The notes beneath the pieces were generated by a model, which did not search any database, was not told where the DNA came from, and saw only the letters and a program-made list of their open reading frames with translations. From NCBI GenBank assembly GCA_933228895.1, contig OW121850.1, positions 33,365,773 to 33,429,772 on the forward strand: a stretch of DNA of 64,000 bases, written 5' to 3'. Source of the stretch: Platycnemis pennipes. Its lineage: Eukaryota > Arthropoda > Insecta > Odonata > Platycnemididae. Below, piece after piece: positions 11,290-22,957 of this stretch (positions are counted from its first letter, which is position 1; each line of letters opens with the position of its first letter). The position numbers and the translations under genes are program-made.

Positions 11290-14150
11290 CACTACAATTC
11301 AATGCATCCGGACAATTCAATTTTATGGCTTATTCGCTACGTCTTATTACCCAACATTATTCAATCACATTGGAGCAACTACTCCTCAAGATCACTGTAA
11401 TGTATTTATATTCATGAATACAGAAGAGCAGGAAACCAGAACTCTTGAGGCATCGACAAAGAAAACTTTGAGAAATAACTTTCAATTCTTAGCATATATA
11501 CAAAGCTGGCGTAGGCACTTTAATTACATGACATTCGTGTGATGAATTCATGTGATACACCAAGAACACCAAGATTGCGTGGAAGCTATAATAGGCTCAT
11601 GGAAAAAGAGACGAAAGCAGTTCTTTAGGTAGGATTGTCCTCTAGATAAAAATGAAGACTGCGGTGAAAACAATGACAGGCAATTTCTATTTCATGTCAC
11701 TTGGCTTTTTCTGTCCTTGAGAGACAGTCTTTTCACGTCTAGAAGTCAAAGTCCGCAGCTGCGGTATCTCCCACATAAATTATAAACTCATAAAACCAGT
11801 GGAACGAGTCTCACTGGTATCAACTGAACCGCGATAAATGATGCTTGTTTACTCGATTAATTGAAAAACTCAAGCAAGAGACGAATAACCAGTCTATACC
11901 CGTCTAGATATAAAGAAACTTCATTCAAGATGGATACTCCAACTGAATGCATTATTCAATAAAATGTAATACAATATAAAATCTGAGTGGTTATCATGTT
12001 CACTATAGGGGTTACAGACAGTCTTTAGAAGGTAGTTGATTATTTCGATACCAGTAAGAGTGTGGCATAATGGACAAATTAACGAAATTCAACCACCTAG
12101 AGTAAATTAACATCACTGTAAGGTGGATTTCACCACATAATAAAATGTGCTCTTATGCACACCAAAATAGTTGTAATTATTTTGCGTGCACAATAACGAT
12201 ATGTGTGTGGTTTCACTAAGAGGAAAATTATCGCTTTCGCTTGCAGGACGACTCATCACAGAGGACACGGATGAACACTCCACTATTTTTAGATCCTTTC
12301 GTCGAGTGACTTAACACTAAAGCTCCGAAATTTCCCTCCCCATTCGCCAAAGAGCTAACTTGTAAAGGAATGACCGTTCCTGAATAAAAGACACCAAAAC
12401 ACGTAAGAAACAATCTCCAATACATTATCTTGAATTTCAACTCCCACATTCCAATTCAAAGTAAATAATTGCTCACACGATCGCTAGATATTTATAATTA
12501 TATTGCGCAGAGTGCCTCATGATTTCATTTTCCGAATACCTCGCTTCATGCTGAGATTATTCTCGTTAGCGCAGCCAAGGGTGTAAGGTACCCTATTCAA
12601 CGGCAAAGCATTCCCTAAGAGCTACTCTCACACATTTCAGCTAGCCTTAAAGCTATCAAATAAATAGCAAGAAATAGTCGATACAGCAGAGAATGTGGAA
12701 AGGCACAAAACTCATATTTTTATTAGTAGACGATATTGACGAATAATATTATTGTAAGACCTAATGAAACTAAGAGGCAATACCTCAACGTAATCCCTGG
12801 GTTTTTAACTTTCTGGTGCCGTGACAGCTAATGATAATAATGTAACTGTTCTATCATCATTTGTTAAATTAAATTTCGGAATGATTTTCCTTCTTCTTGC
12901 CAATCTACACACATTGTTCAGAACTATATACCAAAACAAGTGATAATTTCTACGGTATAAATAATATCCATGTAAAACCTGGAGTCAATTACAGTCAATC
13001 TAATCAATAAATGCGTTTCAAGAGATAAATAAATTTAGAAAGTTAAAACATAGAATCGATTCCAAAGTGCAACCAAGTAAAGGTTCCATCTAACACCGAC
13101 CAATCAACGTTGTCATTCAACAAAATGTCACCATATTCTCTTCATCTAGAGAAATAAATACTTGCAGTGTGAGAAAAAAAGACTTGAGGAGAGCCTTTCC
13201 CAAAGCTGAGCTCCAAAGTCACTTTTCACACGCTGCAGAAGATGCGCAAAGTCACGTAAAGAAATCCAAGCAGCCGTGACAGAGAGAAGAGCTTGAATAA
13301 GAACCAAGGATAGTAGGAGACACTATCATGGGGATTTCTTCCTTCTACAAAACCTCTAACCCAAGTATTGCCAACTTACGAGCTCTTCCATAGAAAATCG
13401 TGATTGGAAATAATTGTGTAATTGCCTGCCTCTGTCGTTTCTTCACTGCTTATGTAATTAAACATTTCAATAAAAGGAAATGATAAATCAACACAAAAAC
13501 AACGCATTATCATTCATCAGATGAGACCACTTAATTTCCTATTCAATACTGCAAGTGGGTTTAATTCCATAAAAGGGACAGAAAAGAAGATGTCCTGAGT
13601 TCGTAACCTCTACATGGTATTGTTCCTGAGATAATAATACAACTGGGAAAATCAGTTGAATAGAAACAAGGATAAAAAATGAAAGAAAATTAAAATAGGT
13701 GTGCAACCAGCAAGGAATAATGTAGAATGGAGTAAGTATTTTCTAGCAGCGTAAATTTCCAATTAAGACCTAAACTAAGCAAATATATTACGTGCGGTGA
13801 ATAAAGAGAATTAATACAAGGTATAAATGGCATATAATGTATAATGCATAATCTAAAATCACCTCAGCAAATGAAATAAAAATAATGAATGATAAATATC
13901 ACCATACCAATAGGCGTTTTGATCGTATGCAATGCATCTTGCGTACTAGTCCAAACACGCGTTTAAGACTCGAGCATTTTGATTTCTGAAATGAATTACA
14001 CAAATGGGTTTAAAGCCCAAAGACTTCATTCCAGATGCCTTGTCCAATCTAGCTCCAGAAATCTGGCACTGCTCAGCGGGAACTCACACAATAACGGCCC
14101 AACACCCAAACAATGGGGGGCATGGGGTTGAGGCTTAAATTACCTCGTTT
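11290..14150. other. AT-rich stretch, no gene seen
   Basis: No coding-like open frame, RNA gene, SINE head or paired terminal repeats were recognised. The composition is that of intron or intergenic DNA. Confidence 0.5.
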
Positions 14151-14399
14151 TCATGTCGAATGAGTAAATGCGTTACCATTATCCGTCGACGCCGTCAAAT
14201 GATAGGTTGCCGCAATATTTGAATGAGAATAAGGGAAACGGCCTGTCGCCCTCGTCTTTTCCCATAATGGATCGCCCACACCTATCGCGTATGCAAATGA
14301 CGTGGAGAGCTGACTCTCGAGCGGCTCCAGCCTCCAAAAAAGAGCACGTCCTAAGGTATTACAGCGGAAGACAAGCGGAAGAAAGAGGCTAAGCGCGGA

Positions 14400-15109
14400 T
14401 GCGAGAGAGAGAGGGAAAGAGAGAAGTTAAAAGTGGGCGAACTGGCTTATGTACGATACGCCCACCCCTCCCTCCCCATCCCAACCCCCGCCCTGCCCCC
14501 AACATGCCCCCCAACTCCGCGTTCGCGGAGTTAAAACCTCCTTTCCACCTCCCTCCTGTCCCACGGGCTCTCCTCCTCGACTTCCCCTCTCCGTCGGCGG
14601 CGCTATAGACCCGACTTGCGGAACAGACGTCTGCGGGAAGGACTCGAAGCAAGAGGACAAACGCAGTGTGCACACGCGGAGAAAGGAATTACTCTCGTCT
14701 TCACACACGGGAGGGGAGGAGGAAAGGAAGAAGTGTATCCCATTCGGGTATCGAGGAGGAAGGGAGGGGAACGGAAGGGGTGGGTGGTTGCGTAAGTAGG
14801 GGAAGGTGGGGTGGCCGGAGAGAGAGGGGGGAGGAGTAGGAGGGGTTAAGCGCCGCGGCGTCGTGTCGTGGACGCCACAATTCGATAGCGAGGAGAGTTG
14901 AGCCGTGTGCGTGAGACCGAGGCTTGTGCGTGCCTTCCCGTCGAGGAATTTCAGAGGGAGGGGGTTGGAGGGTAAATAAAAAGAAGAAAGCCGACAGCGC
15001 GCGCCGATCACGAACGCCGGCGAAGCAGTGCCCGCTTGCCTGCAGCGTGAACCGAGGTTATTTTTACGTACTGGGGGATATAAAGCGGGAATAAACTTCG
15101 TACAGGAGG
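14400..15109 (+). promoter_or_regulatory. CpG-rich promoter region
   Basis: This is the strongest GC-rich block in the window, with dense CpG (for example CGCCGCGGCGTCGTGTCG near 14850) and purine/pyrimidine tracts. It leads into a TATA box at 15079-15084 and a splice donor at 15389. Together these indicate a + strand promoter. The long minus-strand open frame across it (14427-15188) is proline/serine low-complexity and is best explained by base composition. Confidence 0.55.
15079..15084 (+). promoter_or_regulatory. TATA box
   Basis: TATAAA in the context GGGGATATAAAGCGGG lies at the downstream edge of the CpG-rich block. A start of transcription about 25-35 bases downstream, near 15105-15115, would give a first exon of roughly 280 nt ending at the donor at 15389. 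Confidence 0.45.
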
Positions 15110-15388
15110 ACTTTAGGGAAGAGAGTTGAGTTGTGCCGTCCAGAAGCAAGTGCGTGGAGGGACGGGAAACAGACAGGAAGGTGCGCACTGCGGGGCCTCT
15201 ATCTCTCTCCCACAGTCTCTCTTTCTCTCTGTCTACCGCTCGGCTCGCCTTTCCCGCACTCCGTCAACCAATCCATTCGGCCGCGTTCCTTCCTGGCGTG
15301 GTGTCGTCCGTGTGCCGCTGGCGTTCAGCTGGAGCGAGAGTGGGTGTGGTGAGCCTAGAGGAGTGACGTAGCCAGAGGAGCGAGGCGG
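15110..15388 (+). other. Predicted 5' non-coding first exon
   Basis: The segment runs from the expected start downstream of the TATA box to a consensus splice donor, CGG/GTGAGT, with the GT at 15389-15390. Beyond the donor the base composition drops at once to AT-rich intron-like sequence, which supports an exon/intron border. No frame from an ATG spans the exon convincingly, so it is probably 5' UTR. The acceptor exon and the gene's identity are not visible in the window. The start is inferred, not seen. Confidence 0.45.
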
Positions 15389-17279
15389 GTGAGTACGTCT
15401 AAGCGTCTTGCTCGCATGAATTCTGATCTGCATGCATCAAAATCATCAATTGCCTGCATAACTGGAAGAGTACCGGTTTCTTTACCTGAGCATGGGTGAT
15501 TTATTGATTTGGATTAACAGGAGTAGATTAGTTAACCTTTTTATTCTTCAACAGCTCGGCTACGATGCATTTCTGGGTTTTGTTATAGCCACTTTTTTCC
15601 ATTGGCCAAATACACACAATTGCAAAAGATAAATTTCACGAAAGAATTCTTCGTTTCATCTATGCTTATAAGCATTTTGCAAACCCTTACTTACATTTCT
15701 GAATCTTATAATATTATATACTATTTTTAATCACGACCCGGCGCCGCCGTGCGTATTAATCCTTCCGTCAACTGCTTCTGTACGGAATTTCACTCTTGAA
15801 GCGTAATGCTCCGGGAAGCATACGAAAAAGGCGCCAAGCCGGCTCTCAGAGGAGAAAGTTTCTTAAAGGGATATTCCAGTGATGATGGAAGGAATGGAAA
15901 AGCATTAGCACCAACCATTGGGAGAGGGGGGGGAGGATGTAAGAGGGAGAGCGACGAAAGGAGTGAGGAGAGAAGGACGTCGCAGACTTGGGAGGCGCGT
16001 AAAAAATTAAAGCGTGAATGAAGCCATTTAAGTTCGCTGCTATGGAATGGCCTTGCGCTTGGATGTATCCCGCGTACGCTCTCTCGAGCAGGGAGTTCCC
16101 AACGTTGTTGTCGAAGAATAGAAAAAGAAAAAACAGCCGAAGAAGTGAGCCTGTTTGCCCTACGTCATCATCTCATTTTCCCTTGAAAAAATACAAAAAC
16201 GCTCCGTCACTAGGTCGGTGGAAAATGGGAAATATCAACCCCAAGGTCATTTATTAAGCTGATCGATATTCCATTAATATCCCGCTAGAATTATCTTTCG
16301 TCAGTTCCAAGTCCAACTAAAACGTAGATCTCTTCTCGGAATCCTCTCCCTCACGAGAATAGGGTTACTAGTAAGGAACCTGGAAGCTTGTGCACAATTA
16401 TAAAAGCAACTTTCGACCTCGCCCTTGACCAGCTCAGCATTAGTTTAGAAGAGACGGGCAGCCGGTTGAAAGTGAACTCGGGAGTTGCGCAGCTTCTGAG
16501 AGCTTCGTGCCGACGTAACGGTATTTTTGGGGGCGGTGGCCGCGTCCCGGGAAGAGTGGGTCTAGGTTACGCCCGGCAAGAGTTATCATCTCGCTTCTTG
16601 GACCCTAAAACACCTTAGAGGCGGAAGAAAGAAATCCTCTGAACAACGGTCAACGGCTTCTAAGAGCTCTCCGGAGTATTTGTCAGAGTTATTTTTTCAA
16701 ACGAGGCCCGCGGAGGAGGGTTATGCAAGGGAGCAGGCAGCATGGTTCTTAGAATTGGAGGTTATCTTCATTCTTAGAAAGTTAAAAAGCAACAATTCAC
16801 ATGAACTCCGTGGACTTCTCTCCTATTGTTATGGTCTTGTTAGAACGACGAAAATAGAATCGTTTCCCTCTCCCTTTAGCATCTATTAGAGGAACGCTGA
16901 GGCACACTACGAATAAATGCTCGCCACCATGGCTATACTATGACGCTGAAACCGATTGGTAAAATAAATTATTGAAGTAGGGTCGTTAAACGTTCGTCTA
17001 TTTTATTCAAGCACAACCGACAATTTATATTTGAAATTTTACGCCGAGTAAAAAACATCCCAACTGTACACTGCTTTTCCTTTTGAAAAATGTGCTTTTA
17101 AACTTTACATTCGTAAATATTTCTGTATTATACTTTACAATAATTTCAATATTCCTGTCACTTTTATATTTAGTAATCCCTTTAAGTTACAATATTTTAA
17201 TCGAGCTTATGATAAAATACAATGGTTAAATCAAAGTAATTAAAAGTCAGCTTTGACCAGACAGCATTCTCTCGGTGTT

Positions 17280-17340
17280 ATCATATATATGTCATATATC
17301 ATACCATATATATGACATACATCATATGTATGGCATATAC
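17280..17340. repeat. AT palindrome cluster
   Basis: Several overlapping CATATATATG and CATATGTATG-type palindromes occur together and could fold into cruciform structures. This is typical low-complexity AT DNA in introns. No function is implied. Confidence 0.5.
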
Positions 17341-17929
17341 TCTCGTTTTCTCGTAGATGCATCTAGAACATGATTTGGCCTCTGAAGGCTAAATAAGAGA
17401 ACACAACAAAGGTAACTGAAGCTATCCGATAAATTTATATCAAAGTACCGCGTTTAATCTCATATGCCACAGTTTTTATCATGAAAATTATCACAATCAT
17501 TAAAGGTTAAAACGTTTCTCGGCAATCTATAAATAGTTGGGATTTAGTAGGTACTAAAACTAGTTATTCCATAAATAACTGGGAATGCAACACAGCTCAT
17601 ATAATGATCGATCTTTACGAACAACTTCACCAGAAGCATTCGAGGAACACTGAAAAAAGACTGTCTTTAGTTAAAAAGTAACGCATTCTGCAAGATTTAT
17701 TTGCGGTATAATAGCCACGTAATAGGTAGTTTCCAAAGTAGATTTGTAAATATTTCGAAAGCTGAATATCGTATACTGTGACTGAATATCAGTTTCATTT
17801 AGTAAAAAAAATTAGGAGAATGAGCACTATTAATGACTGTAATTGCCAGGTTGCTGACTCTCCGTCCTGGTAAGCAAAGGCACTTGAATGAATATATTTA
17901 AACCCGAATTTTATACCGATAGCAGGTGG

Positions 17930-17937
17930 TGACGTCA
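17930..17937. promoter_or_regulatory. CRE-type site TGACGTCA
   Basis: A perfect palindromic CREB/ATF site, but it stands alone in AT-rich DNA with no adjacent promoter signal, so it may be chance. Confidence 0.25.
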
Positions 17938-19098
17938 GTATGAACCCCATCAAAAAGTTCAACCGTTTTCCTCTAGAGTGTAAAATGAACTAGATACCTT
18001 ATCGTTTAGCGTTGGAATAGGTAAATGGAGCTATTATATCATGCAGCCACTCAAGCTATGGTAAAATGCTTATTAATCCGACATTGATAGTGGCTACATT
18101 TTTCTTCCATGCGTGGTTAAATTTAAAATTTCTCGATATACCCTTGGATTAATGCTTTCAGTTTCCTCAAACGATTTATGTACAGCATACAAACTAACTA
18201 TGAGACACTGACACCCTTTCTTTACGGTTGGCTGAGTGCAAATAACACCGTTCGAGTCAATTTTTGATTCCAGTTCAAGATCCAAACCGTAGTGGATAAA
18301 TAGTTCGGAAAAATGCATGTTCCATTGACGTGAATATACAACCTAGACATTCCAAACAAAATATATGCTTTCCCGTTATAAGAGTCAATTTTCGGGTTAA
18401 TAAACCATCGTATAACTTAGGAAGTATAAAGTAATATGCATATATTAGTGAGAAAATGCCAATTTACTTTTGAGAAACAAAGATCCAGAGGTGACAGAAT
18501 GCCATTATCAGATAGGAATAATCAGCTGTAGGATTTGGACGAAAAATATACTTCAAGGATGATGGTAGAGTAATGGAAAAAATTAAGTGTCCATGTAGAC
18601 TACGAGGTATATGGGTGAATTCCAAGACGAATTATTTTGCGGACTCAACAACAAAACTATGGAAACAACTCAGAATGTAGTAAAGAAAAGGTTGATTAGC
18701 AAAGGAAGGACAGGAACGCCGAATGGTACGCATCTTCCGAAATGATATATGGTACACACAGTTTTATTTCGATTTGAAAATTGGGAGATGAATATCGCTG
18801 AAATTTAAGTTAGAAAGTAAGTAAATTCGTAGGTTTAGCAGTGCATTATTTAATGCTGTTCAATTTTATTATTTCAAAAGAGTTCTTCCTTCATTTATCA
18901 TGTTCATTTCCGCACGGGAAAAAATAAATGCGCTATGCTCTAATAAAGTGTGAAAAGTTGAATATGTAAGAGCATTATATTATTTTTTTATTTTTATTTT
19001 ACCTGTATTTATGGTTTTTAAGTGGTAAAACCACTAAGGTTATACTCTACCGACTAACCTATCTTAATCTTAAAATAAATCCAGCATCAATATCATCA

Positions 19099-19161
19099 GG
19101 CGGGATTCAAACCCGCTAACTTTGGTTTGCTAAGTCTACCGACCTGGCTACCGGGGTCAAC
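19099..19161 (-). repeat. tRNA-derived SINE head
   Basis: On the minus strand the block starts TGACCCCGGTAGCCAGGTCGG (A-box region) and ends GCGGGTTTGAATCCCGCC, a strong B box with its flanking T-arm stem. Anticodon and acceptor arms are not well formed. The downstream body (lower coordinates, to about 18985) is T/A-rich. The first 18 bases match the fragment at 37207 with one difference, so this is a dispersed SINE family rather than a tRNA gene. Confidence 0.6.
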
Positions 19162-19513
19162 TAGGTAATATTATCCTCCAAAAGATGATAGACCCATGCC
19201 AAGCTATTAAATAAATCATGTAACTGTGAGATAATATAAAGAGCATGCTAAGTATGAATAATGGTATAACTAGATAATAATATTATAGCTTAATGACTGA
19301 CAATTTTAAATACGGGTGAATACAAATTAATTACAGCTACGATAAGGCAAGATAAGAAAATTCTACTTCACTTCACATTTATTAAAATACAGTGGTACAG
19401 AAAATGAGTTGCGATTATACCAGAAAGTGACTTATTTTAAGTCTTTATCCATTTATTCTCTTATTTCAAAAGTAGAGTAGAAGAATGAAAAAAGGTGCGA
19501 TTCATTGATATTA

Positions 19514-19554
19514 GTTATCTACATAGTTTATTCCTAATAAACTAAGTAGATAAC
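19514..19554. repeat. Near-perfect 19-bp hairpin
   Basis: The arm GTTATCTACATAGTTTATT (19514-19532) is followed by a 3-base CCT loop and its reverse complement with a single mismatch (19536-19554). The arms are too short and the loop too tight for a typical microRNA precursor. A fold-back transposon remnant is the simplest explanation. Confidence 0.6.
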
Positions 19555-19559
19555 GCCCT

Positions 19560-22500
19560 TTAGTGTCACGACAGTGAAGATGATATTACTAGAGGAATTC
19601 CTAGAGGGATTTCTTATTACTACAAAGCTCAATCCACCACCGAGTTGCTATAAATAATCTGCATATGAATATATTGATGAAATTACGATTCCTGGTACAT
19701 TATGTATCCAAGAAACTTTATGAATGGGACAACTAGCACGAGTAGTATATTTTATTTATAACTTTATTATTAACTAATATCAAGAAAATCAAGACATCGA
19801 ATGAATTGTAACCGCATAGCAATTATATGCTTCGGCTACAGTTATACCTCCTGGAGATGAGTAATTCCTAGTCGAAGCATTTCAAAATAAAATGAACGTG
19901 ATTTTCAGCACTAGTTTGACAATTTACCCCAAATACGGAAAACAATGAAAGTATATTAAGTCATGAACATCTGTTACATTCTCTGCAGTTTGAAATTGAG
20001 GTAGAATGTGCTAAAATTACCCTTAAAAATATAGTTGGTAATGAGGAAACAAATATTTATGGAAGACATACTTTTACCGCCTTTAGCTAGTTATTTTCTC
20101 TGCTGTGAAATTCCTCAGCCGTGGCATTAAAGAAATCCGTGTTTCCCATTTAGATAAAAGAACAAGGGATCAATATGGCAATCAATTACTCTCCATAGTA
20201 AAAGGCCCCGTGATAAAGAGTTTGACCCCCACACCCACGCTGTCTCCTGCTTACTACCCGTGAGTATTGATCGGCCTCGTTCCACAAGCGGGACGTTATA
20301 CAGAGCACGGTTACACGAGGGGTAAAAGGCGCCAAACTGGTGAATGGCGCCACAGGAGGAGAATATCGGTGGCGCCACCCCCTCTCTTCTTCTGTCTCTA
20401 GTAATGGTAGAGAGAACATCCCTCCCTCTTTCAGACAGGGATCGATAAGGGTTTTCCACGAACGTACTTACAACCCTTAGAAGAAGAAGGAAGAAATACA
20501 TAAAAGTAAGCAACTTCCTAGCGGTCAAGTCTCTAGTAGTAAGGTATATTACACCCCACCAGGTAACGTAAAACAGTAATCACATTCAGGTCGTAAATGG
20601 ACGGCATGACTGTTTATGCTGCATTGAACTCTAAAGGGAGAGTCGTTTTCAAAGCAATGTAACTTAAAAGAAGTAACCACATAGCATAACTCCAATGAAA
20701 TCTCTCCAGAAAAAGAAATATCTGCATATTTCTGCTAGACTTACTAGACGTTCCAAATCTCGAGGAAATTGAGCTCTTTAATAGCAACATATGTTAGTTC
20801 ACATGATAATGTTCACTGAAAATAACACAAAATAGTTTTTGCTGAAAATAAGACATAATAGTTTTTAGTGAAAAATTCTAATCTACAAGCGCAAAGAACA
20901 AAGCATCTTTAACCATGATTCAAGGCCACCCCCTTACAGAAATCTCTCAGAGTGAAGAATTTATTGCTTAGTGAAATAGTGAGCCGTAAAAAGGAGACGA
21001 ACATTCCTAAGACAACACCAAATTTGCAGGGCACTCACTTCAAATAAACCTCAGGGTGAGTTTTAGCGTAATAGCGCGCGCTATTCCCTGCGGAGAGAGT
21101 CCAAAGGCCAACTAAACTCACCAATGAACCTCGCCAAAAATTGATTATCTGATTACAGGGGGATTACGTGCGCCCTTTGTGAAACCAGCCTTCTTGGCCT
21201 GGGACCAAATAACTGGGATCCCTCCGACGAAAAAGGTGGAATTATCTCTCTCGCTTTGTCCACAATGTGGTGAACCGCGCTAATATCACTAGATCACGGA
21301 AGTTTTAATATATTCACCATCTTCTTACGGCCCGACTATGTTTCAAACAGCGATCATCTGGTAGGAAATATGAGCATGATACGTAATAAATCTAGCATAA
21401 GCGTGGACAAAAACCCCTTTACAACACCGGCACACAAACCGCGAAAATAACTTATTATCTCTTTTGATCTTTGAGTCCGTGGTAACAACTGTGCCTTTCC
21501 ATCCTTCATAAAATTCAAGTTGGAATGGGTTAGGTATTTGCTTGAGGTAGACTTCAATGACGAGTCGATTGAAGCGAAAACTTTAGTACACTGTAGTACC
21601 GCTTCGAAAATTTTCTTCTTCTTCATATTCTAAGCATGCGCCTTAGGGGATGAAAATTTAGGTACATAAATATAAATAGGGGATTTAGGTATCAAGCCGG
21701 AGACTAAACACCTGAGGAGTTCACTTGAAGCAAAGTGTAGAGGCACATTCTCATTGCAAATTTGACATTGAAAAGCACTTACGGGTCATAAGAGCTCATT
21801 TCCACCCGAAATAAAAACAGTAACTTATGTTAAATATTGTAAATTCTTCATAAGTACACTATTTCTGTTCTGTCTCCCTTGTAATTGCCACAAAAGTAGT
21901 CGCGCATTTTCTCACTTATTATTCTGTCAAACAAAACCTTGACTGAGTTATATCACTTTCACCATTTTTTGTAGCGTTGTTTCGTGCGGCTGTGGATTCC
22001 GTCAAATTAGAATTCCATTCCAGGGGATCTTTAATAGCGCTGCCGGAATTTGGCCATTTATGGACACGCAAATGCACAAACCTCGTCCAAATTTATTCCG
22101 GAAAAGCCAATGGCCGAGTCGGCTGGGGTCATTCATTGTCTCGTGTGGGGAGAGTGTTTTAGTTGACGCTGTAGTAAGGGAACAGACCATCCCTTGAATA
22201 TAAAACAGTGCGACAACTGGGATACATTATTCCCTAATGCTTAATGAGGATGACAACTCCTTTAATTGATCATTGGAATTGGAGCCTAATTTGAGAAGTT
22301 TCGTCCCGGGAAGTGATCCGTTAAGAGAAATATTTTTTTTAAGCATAAATGCCATTATTGGTATGCATATGTTTGGTCTTTCACACTTGGAAAGACAAAC
22401 AATACTTCATCAATCAAAGCAATGATAGGCACCGTATATTTCGAATCATTTACTTGGCGAATACTCAAGAAGGCATGAAGGAGGGAATAAAAGTATATGA

Positions 22501-22950
22501 GGAATGATTATTATGATGCCATTAGGGCGAGGAACTGATGGGGCAACAGCCCAGGATAGCCATTATGGTGGGGGATTAGCCCAGTTTTCAAAGCAGCTCA
22601 GAGGGGAATAGTGAGTATTAAAATGGATTTGCAAGTTATGTCTAATAGGCATAATGTATGAGTTCATATATTTTACAATATGTAACGACCGCGTTATTCC
22701 AGTGGAAACAAATGCATACTGATTATTTATTGATGGTTTTAAAATAGTTGAATTAGGTTTAGACTGGTATTAAATACTTCAGCGAACTTTTTAACACTAT
22801 AATAAAGAACCCTATCAAAACCAGTTTATTTTTCACCCCTCTTCTGAGCTTAACTAGCATTATAGACCTTTAAAATACATCTGGACAGATACTAGCAGTA
22901 TCCAGCAATGGTTACTGGCAATCAGGGCTTTTAAACTTTTCTAATTTCAC
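19560..22950. other. AT-rich stretch, no gene seen
   Basis: No supported coding region. A GC-richer patch at 20200-20440 contains three GGCGCC palindromes close together and a minus-strand open frame (20127-20528) with a hydrophobic start. It resembles nothing I recognise and lacks splice or promoter support. Confidence 0.4.
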
Positions 22951-22957
22951 CTACTTA

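Larger units (their letters stand above)
15390..19080 (+). other. Probable first intron, no coding exon seen
   Basis: AT-rich sequence follows the donor at 15389. A GC-richer, purine-rich patch at 15800-16020 and short open frames to about 16900 show no recognisable domain or clear splice borders. From 17000 onward the sequence is strongly AT-rich with palindromic ATATATG clusters. Confidence 0.35.

Noticed and set aside
14427..15188. 253-codon minus-strand open frame
   Set aside because: It overlaps a CpG-rich promoter-like block and translates to low-complexity serine/proline/glycine sequence. Long frames are expected by composition in GC-rich DNA.
19514..19554. microRNA precursor
   Set aside because: Arms of 19 bp with a 3-base loop are too short for a standard precursor hairpin.
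20127..20528. 133-codon minus-strand frame with a hydrophobic N-terminus resembling a signal peptide
   Set aside because: No recognisable family, no splice or promoter support, and a shifted frame is also open.
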